In this document: piece by piece, positions 7,028-16,237 of the stretch
How positions within the stretch are numbered: position 1 is the stretch's first letter
Layout: each line of letters opens with the position of its first letter
NCBI GenBank assembly: GCA_963774765.1
Contig: CAVZGP010000015.1
Span: forward strand, 1 to 64,000
DNA length: 64,000 nt
Direction: 5' to 3'
Origin: Sva-07 sp963774765
Lineage (GTDB): Bacteria; Actinomycetota; Acidimicrobiia; Acidimicrobiales; Ilumatobacteraceae
The notes under the pieces: generated by a model
What the model was told of the DNA's origin: nothing
The model's input: only the letters and a program-made list of their open reading frames with translations
Database searches by the model: none
Translations under genes and position numbers: made by a program

Positions 7028-9298
7028 GCGTTTTTGACAAGTGCCTAGAGTACCAACGACTTACAGCACAAAGTGTCTGTCTGTGCGGGACAATCCTTCT
7101 CATGGTGGTGGCATCTGCCCTACCTGCGCGGCTGCAACAAGCAGGCTTGTCGCCACGAGGGGTGGCTGCGTGGCGGGGAGAGGGGGGACGAGGGGCGGGG
7201 GGGAGGAGGGTACCCATCGTATCATGGCTGAGTTTTGTGATTTCCTGGAAGTACTACTCCACAAACATTGTCACTTTACGGGGAGGGGTGTCAGATATCC
7301 AGAAATCCTGTCAAATAATTGGGCCGTGGTACCCATGCGTGGGGGTGGCATCCGCCACGTTGGCGTCGAGCCTGCGGCCGCTGTGAGCCGACCAACTCGC
7401 TGCTCTCTCATCATACTGCTGCGCCTCTTCTTGTTTGGTCGACTAGTGTTCAGGTGTGTGACCCTCGTGTTGCCATTAAGTACTGGAATGGGGTGACATA
7501 TGCACGGAGACATATTCGAGGGCGGTACCGGGCCAGGTGAAGCGCCGATGAGGAGGGGGCTGGTACCGTAAAGCCACTAATTCATCTAACGAATCGCTGA
7601 CGTGTTGGCGGAAAAAGCACTTGACTAGTACTTGAGAGCGCCAATACATGCAATCGACTTTTTTGTTGGTGAGTCAGTGCTTTTACCAAGTAGTGTGGCC
7701 TGGCAGCCTTGGCATGCAGCCACGTGGAGAGGGCTGAGCAGGGCCTGAGTGGTTGCGGAATGCTGCGCTGAGACCATGCACTCGAATAAACTGAGCGTGC
7801 CCAGGGTGGGGGCACCAGCTGGAGGTGGGTGGGGGGGTGCGGTTGGGGGGGGGGTGGGGGTGGGCTCGCCTGGGCCACACACTCCCCACGCCACGGATAG
7901 TGGAGCTGTTGGTGGAGGCGGAGGAGGAGCATATGAAATCGAGCAGAGGGTTGCTTGCGTCTTTGATTCCTATGCTGTGTACCTCCTTCCGAAAGCCCTG
8001 GTTCGGTGCACAGAAGTGCTAGCCCCTGGACTCCTGGAGATGCGGCTAGCGTGAAGACGGGAGTCACATTCCGGCAAAGTCGACTGTTGCAGGGACAGGG
8101 CCCTGTTGGATGGAGGCATGCAGGTGTGAGCCATTGTTCCGTTAGAGTGGCGAAATCTGTCGAATTTTGCCCCTTGGTGTTGCCCTTGTGTAATCTCAAT
8201 GAAGTGAGATGGGGGCCTGCATTCTACAAGCCCTTATAAAGTACTCAATACGCCGGTCGGCCAGGGGTGACGTTTACCAGATTTAGCAACTCCGAAGGAA
8301 CAATGGATGCGGAAGGCGTGGCAGCACGTGGTAACAGCGGGCTGTGTACTTCTGGCTGCGGTTGAATAGCATGCTGAGAAATACAGTTGTTTGAGCTGCC
8401 TGCAAAACAGTGTAGTATGTCACTGAGGTCGTGCTGCACATAAGCACAGCTGTGGACCGACACCCGGTGGCGAGCGGGCATGCATGACGTGCGCATGCAA
8501 TGCTTGCTGCTGCTTCCACATGTACCACAGCCATCTGCTTATTGCTGCGCTCGGATTACGTTGTGTAGCCCTGCTGCTGGTTGCCAGTACAGCCTGCAGA
8601 GCTGCATCTTGGGTACACCCGCGGCCAGTGTTATTTTCACGGACGAATTGTGCCAATGAGTGACCCATCAGTTGCCCTCAAGTACTGCATATGGGTAAAA
8701 TGTGGGTGAAAATCGAGGTGACATTTGCCCAAGGAGTTTGCACTGCAATGAAAGCACCTAAAAAGCACCTGACCGCCTGCGCTGAAGTGGAAGGAGCATT
8801 CACGTGCTGGCTGTGCCCACGCCTCCCAACAGTCCGTGTGCGTACGTGGGCCAGTTGGGTTTGTTGGGGGGGCTCCGGAGGTAGCGTCAGAGGAGAAGGA
8901 GAGGCGGGTTCTGGGCCCCAGATTACAGATAGGAAGTAGTGGTAAGCAAGACGTAACGGTATTTCACATACCATCAGCTTACCGCTATAAAGACTACTCC
9001 GTCGTTAGAGAAGTACTGGAGAATGTTGAGCTGTTCAAGATATTTTATGTGGCAGCGAACGACAAAGAAGAATTCAGCAGTTTCGAGGCTTCGAATAATA
9101 GTCGTTCCGCACGTGGAAACTTTAGTGCAGATATCAATCTTCCTTTTGGGTTTGTTGCCAATTTAGGTGAGGCTGAGGTGGGTGCCCAGAGTGCGGTTGT
9201 CAAGAGTCGCGAAAGCATACAGATACAACGAAGGAAGCATGCAGCGCTGGTAGTATACGGTAAAACAAAAAGTAAAGGTTTAATCTCCCGATCAGTAA
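7028..9298. other. non-coding-looking block of foreign composition
   Basis: About 2.2 kb with no ORF that resembles a bacterial gene. It contains G-runs (up to ten G near 7850), CT/TGC-rich words such as TGCATGC, and stop codons in all frames at short intervals, unlike the open, high-GC3 sequence to the right. Only 8940-9295 on the plus strand reads like a coding stretch (for example RYKDYSVVREVLENVELFK), and it has GT/AG words at its edges as a spliced exon might. The composition suggests eukaryotic, perhaps green-algal, DNA, or a chimeric join. I see no RNA gene, IS end or promoter of note. Confidence 0.5.
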
Positions 9299-10021
9299 GG
9301 TCACGACGTGCTCCAGAACCACGTGTTGCAGGTGGTGTCGCTGCTGGCGATGGAGCCACCGGCCGGGGCCGACTCCGGGTTCCTACAGGACGAGAAGGCC
9401 AAGGTGATCGCGGCGATGCGCCCGATCTCGCCCGACGCACTCGTTCGCGGGCAATACGTCGGCTACCGCGACGAACCGGGTGTCGACCCGAACTCCGCGG
9501 TCGAGACCTTCGTGGCCGTGCGTCTCGAAATCGATTCGTGGCGCTGGGCGGGCGTGCCCTGGTACATCCGCGTCGGCAAGGCACTCCCGCAGAACGCGAC
9601 CGAGGCGGTGCTCGAGCTGCGCGAGCCGCCGCGCATGTTGTTCGACGAATCGGGCGGGCCCCCTCCGGGCCGCAATCTGATCCGGCTCCGGCTCGGCAAG
9701 AACGACGGCGTCACGTTCGCCCTTCAGGCCAAGACCCCGGGTCCGGATCTCGACAGTCAGGAGGTCGACGTCGATGTCGACTTCGCCGCTGCACTCGGCG
9801 AGCGTCAGGACGCCTATGAGCGTCTCCTCGGCGACGCGCTGATCGGTTCGTTGCGGCGCTTCGCCCGCCAGGACATCGTGGAAGGGACGTGGCGCGTCGT
9901 CCAGCCGGCGCTCGATGATCCCGGCGACGTGGTCCCCTACTTCCGTGGCTCGTGGGGCCCCGCCGACGCGGACGACATCCTGCTCAACGGCGACCACTGG
10001 TTCGATCCTTCCCCCGCCTGA
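9299..10021 (+). pseudogene. zwf: glucose-6-phosphate dehydrogenase, C-terminal half only
   Basis: The last 240 residues or so of G6PDH (family length about 490-510). The reading frame enters at HDVLQNHVLQVVSLLAMEPP, a helix found mid-protein in G6PDH, and retains RGQYVGY, VETFVAVRLEIDSWRWAGVP, WYIRVGKAL, GRNLIRLRL and the C-terminal GDHWFDP. The NADP-binding Rossmann domain and the catalytic His region are absent, and a TAA at 9296 blocks the frame exactly where homology ends. The protein cannot be active as it stands. Either the gene was cut by an insertion or the contig is mis-joined here. Confidence 0.85.
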
Positions 10022-10047
10022 GCACTCCGGCGGACACCCGGCACACC

Positions 10048-10935
10048 ATGTGGATTCCCATCACGCTTGCGGCAGCGACCTTCCAGGTCCTGCGGACGTC
10101 GCGGCAACACCAACTTCGATCCGTGCTGTCGGTCAACGGCGCCGGCTTCGTGCGTTACGCCTACGGTTTCCCACTCGCCGTGCTCGTCGCTGTCGTCACC
10201 TTCGGCGTGGTCGGTGAACCAGTTCCGGAGATCCCCTGGCGGTTCTGGCCGATCATCGCCGGCGCGGGCATCGCCCAGATCCTGGGGACACTGGCGCTCC
10301 TTCGGGCCTTCGATCTGCGCGACTTCGCGATCGGCACCGTCTACGCGAAGACGGAGGTGATCCTCGTCGCCGTCGTCGCCGCCCTTGCACTCGGTGAACC
10401 GCTCGCCCCGCTCGGGTGGGTCTCTGCGTTCGTCTGCATGGCCGGCGTCGCATGGCTCGCCGCGCCGACCCGGCTGCTCGACATCCTCGGCGACGCACGG
10501 GACCCGGCAGCGCTGATGGGTGTTCTCGCCGCAGCCGGATTCGCTGTCGCTGCGGTTGGCATCCGTGGCGCGTCGACCTCGCTCGCGGGCCCGACCTGGA
10601 ACCGTGCGCTGCTGACGCTCACCGTGATGCTCGGCATCCAGACCGTCGTCAACGCAACGCAGCTGGCACTGACGGACCGTCCGGAACTCGGACGCGCGGC
10701 GCAGGCATGGAGGTACGCGCTCCCCGTCGGGATCCTGAGCCTGTGCGGATCGATCGGGTGGGCAGTCGCCGTCACGCTGACGAACGCCGCCAAGGTCCGC
10801 ACGCTCGGCCAGGTGGAGATCGTCATCGCGTTCATGATCTCCGCCTGGGTGCTGCACGAGCGGCATCGCCGCGCTGAGTACCTCGCCAGCGGGCTCGTGC
10901 TCGTCGGTGTCGTCGGGGTCGTCGTGTTCGGCTGA
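10048..10935 (+). CDS. EamA/DMT-family membrane transporter
   Basis: A 295-residue membrane protein with ten hydrophobic segments and the internal two-fold repeat of the drug/metabolite transporter superfamily. The motif GIAQILGTLALLRAFDLRDF, then AIGTVYAKTEVILVAVVAAL, marks the end of the first EamA half, and TLGQVEIVIAFMISAWVLHE the second. The ATG at 10048 (MWIPITLAAATFQ) is used because the longer frame runs back into zwf as arginine-rich shadow. It lies 26 bases after the zwf stop. Substrate unknown; such proteins export metabolites or amino acids at the cytoplasmic membrane. Confidence 0.8.
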   Translation: MWIPITLAAATFQVLRTSRQHQLRSVLSVNGAGFVRYAYGFPLAVLVAVVTFGVVGEPVPEIPWRFWPIIAGAGIAQILGTLALLRAFDLRDFAIGTVYAKTEVILVAVVAALALGEPLAPLGWVSAFVCMAGVAWLAAPTRLLDILGDARDPAALMGVLAAAGFAVAAVGIRGASTSLAGPTWNRALLTLTVMLGIQTVVNATQLALTDRPELGRAAQAWRYALPVGILSLCGSIGWAVAVTLTNAAKVRTLGQVEIVIAFMISAWVLHERHRRAEYLASGLVLVGVVGVVVFG

Positions 10936-11002
10936 CTCCGATAGGGATGCGTCGTCCGGTCTCGCTGATCCGGCCCGATCAACTCTGTGACACCCCCTGT
11001 TC

Positions 11003-12233
11003 ATGGTTGTCGGTATGAAGATCGCAGGGGTTGTCGAGCGGGTGGAACGCATCGCCGAGGTGCGTGCAAACCCCGACGCGTCGGCGTCGGCGATCTCGAC
11101 CGGTCTGGTCGCGGTGCGGGAAGCCCAGGCATGGCTGGATGCCCAACATGCTGGTTTGGTTGCCCAGTTGCGGCGGGTGGATTCTTTCCCGGAGAAGACG
11201 ATCGCCGATGCCGCCAAGTCGTCGCTGGGCGCCGCATCGAAGACCACCGAACGTGCCGCGACGTTGGACGCGACGCCGGGCTTGGCGTCGGCGTTGGGTG
11301 ACGGCGCGATCACCGCCGGGCACATCGACGCGTTGACCCGCACCTCGAGGAAACTCGACCCGACGAAGCGGGATGACCTGCTGGCTCGTGCCGACGCGCT
11401 CACCGCGGTCGCCGCGGCGGCAACCGTTGACGAGTTCGCCCGCAGACTGGAGTTGGAGGCAAGACGTCTCGACGACACCGACGGCGAGGAACGCTTGGAT
11501 CGGCAACGTCGCGCCGCTCGAGCGCGCACCTGGGTCGACCTCGACGGCATGTGGAACCTGACGGCACGTCTCGATCCGGTGACGGGCGTCAAGGTCGCCG
11601 CACGGCTCGACGCAGCCGTGGAGACCCTCTTCGCCGAGTCAGTGCCCACGGGGTGTCCTGCCGATCCGATCGAGAAACAGCGCTACCTGCTCGCCCAATC
11701 CCTCACGCGACTCCTCACCACCGCCGCTGGGGGATCACGGCCCGGGTGGGCGGAATTCGTCGCCGTCATCGACGCAGACGCCCGGGGCCCGATCGGCCCC
11801 GTTGCCGGGTTCGCCATCCCCGTCGAGATTCCCGCACGAGTGATCGCCCAACTTGCCGGCGACGCCGACGTCACCGGCATCGTCGTCCGCAACGGTGTCG
11901 TGCTCCACGCGCCAGGCGAGTTGAACCTGGGTCGCACCACACGACTCGCCAACCGTGCCCAACGACGAGCACTTGCGAGGCCTCTATGCGAGATGTGCGA
12001 TCCCCGGCTGTTCGGTCGGCTACGACCGCTGCAAACTGCATCACATCATCTGGTGGAGCAACGACGGGCGTACCGACATCGAAAATCTGCTGCCGGTATG
12101 CAGCGTGCATCACGCCAAGATCCACCACGACGGATGGGTCATCGAACTCGGAGCCAACCGCGAGTTGACGCTCACACTGCCCGACGGAGCCATCCACACC
12201 ACCGCACCACCCCACCGACGAACCGCCGCCTGA
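11003..12233 (+). pseudogene. DUF222/HNH endonuclease-domain protein, one frameshift
   Basis: An actinobacterial DUF222 protein with a C-terminal HNH nuclease domain, broken by one indel. DUF222 runs from about residue 10 to 310 (LNLGRTTRLANRAQRRAL is its usual end). The HNH domain continues one frame over as LRGLYARCAIPGC, YDRCKLHHIIWW, TDIENLLPVCSVHH, with the metal and His residues intact. An extra T near 11973 (CACTTGCGAGG where CACTGCGAGG would keep frame) causes the shift. Both halves are otherwise open, so this is a recent mutation or a sequencing error. These proteins are multi-copy in actinobacteria and often associated with mobile DNA; their biological role is unclear. Confidence 0.8.
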
Positions 12234-12305
12234 CCACACGGTCAGGCGGGTCGGAACCGATCGGGATGCGCCCGACACTCATGTCGCACCGGTGAACCCG
12301 GCGAC

Positions 12306-13541
12306 ATGACTACCGTCGTGTGCATGCGTGGATTGCTGGTCCCCGATGCCTCGGAGGACTTCACCGCCGACCCGGTCGAGCTGTTCTTCGACCTGGCTTT
12401 CGTCTTCGCCTTCTCGCAGATCGTCGGGTTGCTGCTGTACGACCCGACATGGACGACGGTCGGTGAAGCAACGCTGATCTTCCTGCTGCTGTGGCTGCCC
12501 TGGTCGCAGTTCGCCTGGTCGGCGAACGCCGTACCCGGCAACTCGCGCACCGTCCGGCTGCTGTTCCTCGTGGCAACCGCCGCCAGCGTGCCGATGGCGG
12601 CATCGGTGACGACGGCGTTCGATCAGAGCGGTGCACTCTTCGCGATCCCGCTTGCCGTCATCTTTCTCACGGCACTGGCGATGATGGTGGTCGGCCTCGA
12701 CAGCGACTCGGCGGTCTACCGGTCGAGTCTGCGTTACGGCGCGCCGAACCTGTTGGCGATGGCCGTCATCGTCACCGGCGGGTTCCTCCAGGCCGATGCC
12801 CGCACGGTCGCCTGGATCCTCGGCGTTGCGATCTTCACCTTCTCGACGATTCGCGCCGGCGGCAGCGAGTGGATCCTCCGCGCCGGGCACTTCGCCGAGC
12901 GACACGCGCTGATCATCATCGTCGCGCTCGGCGAGGTGATCGTCGCGCTCGGCAACTCGGTCGCCATCCCGCTGCGCGAGAACGGAGGGTTCCCGGCAGG
13001 TTCCGTGGTCGCACTCGTCGCGGCCGGCGTGTTCGCCGGGCTGCTCTGGTGGGCGTACTTCGATCGGGTCCAACCCGCGTTCGAGCACCGCACCGAAGAG
13101 ACCCCGCCACTCGAGCGAGGCAGGATCGCACGCGACATCTACACCTATGCGCATGCGCCGATCGTGGCGGGGATCATCCTGGCGGCGGTGGCCATGGAGG
13201 AGATGGCACTTCACCCGTCCGTTGCGTTGCCTGCCGCATTCCGGGCGATGGGCGGTGCCGGGCTCGTGCTCTACTTCGGAGGCGTCGGCATCGGGGTGTT
13301 CCGGGCATTCGGCGCGTTCGCATGGGAGCGCTTCGCTGTGGTGATCGCGATCTGCCTGCTGATGCTGCTGGGGTCCGACGTCGACGGAGTGATCCTGCTG
13401 GTGTCCATCGACGCGATCCTGCTCGTCACGCTCGTTCTCGAGCACATCCGGATCGAAGGCCCTCCGGTTGGGCCCGGAGACGAATCAGTCCACGGCGACC
13501 GAGTCGACGACGCTGGGGTCGTCGACGACGCTGCGCAGTAG
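12306..13541 (+). CDS. low-temperature-requirement A (LtrA) family membrane protein
   Basis: A 411-residue polytopic membrane protein of the LtrA family. Diagnostic motifs are VELFFDLAFVFAFSQ near the N-terminus (about 23-37) and ERHALIIIVALGE (about 199-211), and about 10-11 hydrophobic segments follow the family pattern. LtrA was named from Listeria mutants that fail to grow in the cold; the biochemical activity is unknown. The last 19 codons overlap the 3' end of the convergent aldolase gene. The C-terminal acidic tail is hydrophilic. Confidence 0.8.
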   Translation: MTTVVCMRGLLVPDASEDFTADPVELFFDLAFVFAFSQIVGLLLYDPTWTTVGEATLIFLLLWLPWSQFAWSANAVPGNSRTVRLLFLVATAASVPMAASVTTAFDQSGALFAIPLAVIFLTALAMMVVGLDSDSAVYRSSLRYGAPNLLAMAVIVTGGFLQADARTVAWILGVAIFTFSTIRAGGSEWILRAGHFAERHALIIIVALGEVIVALGNSVAIPLRENGGFPAGSVVALVAAGVFAGLLWWAYFDRVQPAFEHRTEETPPLERGRIARDIYTYAHAPIVAGIILAAVAMEEMALHPSVALPAAFRAMGGAGLVLYFGGVGIGVFRAFGAFAWERFAVVIAICLLMLLGSDVDGVILLVSIDAILLVTLVLEHIRIEGPPVGPGDESVHGDRVDDAGVVDDAAQ

Positions 13542-14279
13542 CCACTGGAACAGCCGCCACCCGGTCGACGCTGGGGCGAGCGTGGCCGCGGCAACCGCCG
13601 CCGCCTCGTCGGTGATCGCCTTCCCGGCGGGCGCCTTGACGTGGACCTCGGCGACGCGTTCGGCCATCACGAACCAGCCCACGGCTTCCTCGACCGATCC
13701 ACCCACGGTGAGCAGGCCGTGGTTGCGCAGGATGCAGAGCTTGTTGTCGCCGAGCGACGTCGCGATCCGCTTACCCCCGTCGTACGACAGCACCTCGACC
13801 TCTTCGTCGTCGAAGAGCGCCTGGTCGAACACGAACGCACACGACTCCTGGCTGAGCGCTCGGAAGGGCTGGACGTTCGCAGCCCACGGCGTGCCGAACC
13901 CGGTGTGCGTGTGCGCTGCGCTCACGGCGTCGGGGCGGGCGGCGAGCACCGGAGCGTGAATGTTGTACCCAGCGGTGTTGACGGCCCCGGTCGGGTTGCC
14001 GTCGGTGTCGGTCACCCGGCCGTCGGGGCCGACCAGCACCAGTTGGTCGACCGTCGCCCGGTGGAACGGAACGCCCCAGTCGAGCAGCCAGAAGTGATCG
14101 GTCAGGATCGGATCCCGCGCCGAGACGTGCCCATCGCCGAGCTGTCCCCACCGCAGTGCTCCGAAGATCCGATAGCCGAGCGCACACATTCGCTTGCGGT
14201 GGGCCCGCTCGGCCTCGGGTGTCCGCACGGCATCCAACCGCTCGACCCCAGGGAACGTCGGATACGGCGACTCGCTCAT
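13485..14279 (-). CDS. class II aldolase/adducin-family protein
   Basis: A 264-residue cytosolic protein of the fuculose-aldolase/adducin fold. Metal-binding His appear in AAHTHTGFGTPWA (about residues 134-146) and later in ILRNHGLLTVGG; the N-terminal GHVSARDP is the substrate-phosphate loop. The start at 14279 (MSESPYPTFPGVERL) is preferred to a longer arginine-rich extension. The family contains sugar-phosphate aldolases, epimerases and decarboxylases, and the sequence alone does not choose among them. It follows the btuD-like gene on the same strand after 55 bases and could be co-transcribed. Confidence 0.75.
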   Translation of the reverse strand: MSESPYPTFPGVERLDAVRTPEAERAHRKRMCALGYRIFGALRWGQLGDGHVSARDPILTDHFWLLDWGVPFHRATVDQLVLVGPDGRVTDTDGNPTGAVNTAGYNIHAPVLAARPDAVSAAHTHTGFGTPWAANVQPFRALSQESCAFVFDQALFDDEEVEVLSYDGGKRIATSLGDNKLCILRNHGLLTVGGSVEEAVGWFVMAERVAEVHVKAPAGKAITDEAAAVAAATLAPASTGWRLFQWLLRSVVDDPSVVDSVAVD

Positions 14280-14334
14280 GCCCTCAGCGTAAACCTGTCG
14301 GCACTTCTCACGGATGCGGAGGACCGCCAGGTTG

Positions 14335-15120
14335 TCACGCGGGGAAGCCGCGGCGCGGGACGACGACCACGGCACCGTCGGCGGGATCGATGTCGACGGT
14401 GACGCACACGTGGAACACCTGGCCCAGACGTTCGGCGGTCAAGACCTCGGTGGCCGACCCTCCCGCGACGACCACACCACCGTCGAGCAGCACGAGCCGG
14501 TCGGTGTAGGTGCCGGCGAGCGTCAGATCGTGCATCGCCGACACGACGGTCAGCCCGCTGTGCTCGCGCAGCTCGGTGACCAGCTCGAGCGCCTGCTGCT
14601 GGTGGCCGATGTCGAGTGCGGAGGTCGGCTCGTCGAGCAGCAACACCGGCGCCTGCTGGGCGAGCGCTCGGGCGAGCACGGCGCGTTGGCGCTCGCCGCC
14701 ACTCATCGAGCCGAGCATCCGCGTGGCGAACGGTCCGAGCCGTAGCCGCTCGATGACGTCGACAACGACGTCGCGGTCGTGCACCGACTCGGCCCCGAAG
14801 TAGCCGACATACGGGGTGCGGCCGAGCAGCACGTAGTCGAACACGCACATGTCGTGCGGAATCAGCGGGTCCTGAGCGACGTACGCGACCTGTTTGGCTC
14901 GCTCGGCGTCGGTGATCGGCGACAACGACGCGCCTCCGACGCGCACGTCGCCGCCGAATCGGACCAAACCGGCGGCCGCGCGCAGCAACGACGACTTGCC
15001 GGCGCCATTGGGGCCGATGACGCCGAGCCACTCCCCCGACTCGACCCGGTCGGTGAACTCGGCGACGACCCGACGCTTGCCGAAACTCACGCTGACGGCG
15101 TCGAACTCGAGTGCGCTCAC
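14335..15120 (-). CDS. btuD: ABC transporter ATPase, vitamin B12 (BtuD-type)
   Basis: A 261-residue ATPase of the iron/B12 (FecE/BtuD) subgroup. Walker A GPNGAGKSSLLRA, Q-loop in YVAQDPLIPHD, signature SGGERQR, Walker B VLLLDEPTSALD and the switch His in SAMHDL are all present. GTG 15120 overlaps the permease stop as GTGA. With the permease and binding-protein genes upstream and a cobalamin riboswitch ahead of the set, this is the energising subunit of a cobalamin or cobinamide importer at the inner face of the membrane. Confidence 0.88.
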   Translation of the reverse strand: MSALEFDAVSVSFGKRRVVAEFTDRVESGEWLGVIGPNGAGKSSLLRAAAGLVRFGGDVRVGGASLSPITDAERAKQVAYVAQDPLIPHDMCVFDYVLLGRTPYVGYFGAESVHDRDVVVDVIERLRLGPFATRMLGSMSGGERQRAVLARALAQQAPVLLLDEPTSALDIGHQQQALELVTELREHSGLTVVSAMHDLTLAGTYTDRLVLLDGGVVVAGGSATEVLTAERLGQVFHVCVTVDIDPADGAVVVVPRRGFPA

Positions 15121-16226
15121 GTCATCCTCCGCGTGCGCAAGAGGTAGATGAAGAAGGGTGCGCCGATGAACGCCGTCACCACACCGATCGGCGTCTCGGC
15201 GGGACTCGAGAGCATCCGCCCAGGGATGTCGGCGAGAATCAGGAACGTGGCGCCGAGCAGCATCGACAATGGAATGAGGCGTCGATAGCCGGAACCGGCC
15301 ATCAGACGGATGGCGTGTGGTACGACCAGACCGACGAACGCGATCAGGCCGCTCACCGACACGACCGCCGCCGTTCCGAGCGTGGCACCGATCACGATCA
15401 CCAGTCGTGTTCGCCCGACCGACACGCCGAGCGCCGCTGCCTCCTCGTCGCCGACCCGGAAGACGTCGAGATGCCGGCGGTGCAGCATCAACACGATGCC
15501 GCTGATCGCCACGTACGGCACGATCAGTTGCACGTCGGACCACGTGGCGCCCGACAGCCGACCGAGGATCCACTGGAACACCTCGCGCACCACGTCTTGG
15601 TTGCGCTGGAGGATGAAGGTCTGGACCGCCGTCACGAACGACACGACCGCGACACCGGCCAGCACGAGCGTCACCCCTGAACGGGCGCTGGGCCCCGAGC
15701 CGTGGAACGACGCCCCGACCAGGTAGGTCACCGCGACGGTCGCGAGCGATGCCAGGAACGCCGCAGCGACGACCGGGTCGACCGGCCATGACGCCGTCAG
15801 GCCACGTCCGGTGGTGAGCGCGATGGTGGCGCCGAGCCCGGCGCCGGCTGCCGCTCCCAACAGGTACGGATCGACGAGTGGGTTGCGGAACACGCCCTGA
15901 TAGCCGGCTCCCGCCACCGACAGCATGCCGCCGACGAGTGCCGCGAGGATCACCCTCGGCATGCGGATGCGCCACACGATGTTCCACTCGGCGGCCGTGA
16001 CGCCCGAGTCGATCGAGATCAGCGGCAGGTGATCGAGCAGAGCGAGGGGTACCCGCCACCAGTCGGGGCCTGCCGGCCCGATCGACGCGCCGAGCACGAT
16101 CGCCCCGATCAGCGCCGCACCTGAGCCGAGATACCAGCGAAGGTCGCCGCGGCGCGCCGTTGCCAGTGTCGCGCGGAGCGCCGGACCCACCCGCGCTCCT
16201 TCCGCATCGACACCGACAACGGCCAC
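15117..16226 (-). CDS. btuC: B12 ABC transporter permease (BtuC/FecCD family)
   Basis: A 369-residue FecCD-type permease with about ten membrane segments. Family motifs: RIMPRVILAALVGGMLSVAG-like segment (here RIRMPRVILAALVGGMLSVA), GVFRNPLVDPYLLGAAAGA, and the ATPase-contact loop GLIAFVGLVVPHAIRL. I chose GTG 16226, 11 bases after the btuF stop, because upstream sequence in this frame is shadow of btuF. A long cytoplasmic N-terminal tail of about 30 residues precedes the first helix. It overlaps btuD by GTGA. Confidence 0.85.
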   Translation of the reverse strand: MAVVGVDAEGARVGPALRATLATARRGDLRWYLGSGAALIGAIVLGASIGPAGPDWWRVPLALLDHLPLISIDSGVTAAEWNIVWRIRMPRVILAALVGGMLSVAGAGYQGVFRNPLVDPYLLGAAAGAGLGATIALTTGRGLTASWPVDPVVAAAFLASLATVAVTYLVGASFHGSGPSARSGVTLVLAGVAVVSFVTAVQTFILQRNQDVVREVFQWILGRLSGATWSDVQLIVPYVAISGIVLMLHRRHLDVFRVGDEEAAALGVSVGRTRLVIVIGATLGTAAVVSVSGLIAFVGLVVPHAIRLMAGSGYRRLIPLSMLLGATFLILADIPGRMLSSPAETPIGVVTAFIGAPFFIYLLRTRRMT

Positions 16227-16237
16227 GTCGGAGCCGA

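Noticed and set aside
6992..7080. att site or tRNA next to the integrase
   Set aside because: I looked for a tRNA 3' end or a repeat matching the left edge and found neither; the true left end may be outside the window.
8836..9819. Single ORF joining the foreign block to zwf
   Set aside because: Its second half is an out-of-frame reading of zwf (Arg-rich) and it crosses the junction; only the first part (to about 9295) could be coding, and then in another organism.
9937..11649. Long minus-strand ORF (570 codons) opposite the EamA and HNH genes
   Set aside because: It is the antisense shadow of two recognisable genes in high-GC DNA; its translation is rich in Arg, Ser and Asp with no domain, and it spans their intergenic gap.
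12279..13445. Minus-strand ORF of 388 codons opposite ltrA
   Set aside because: His/Arg/Asp-rich antisense translation without any domain; the plus strand has a clear LtrA protein.
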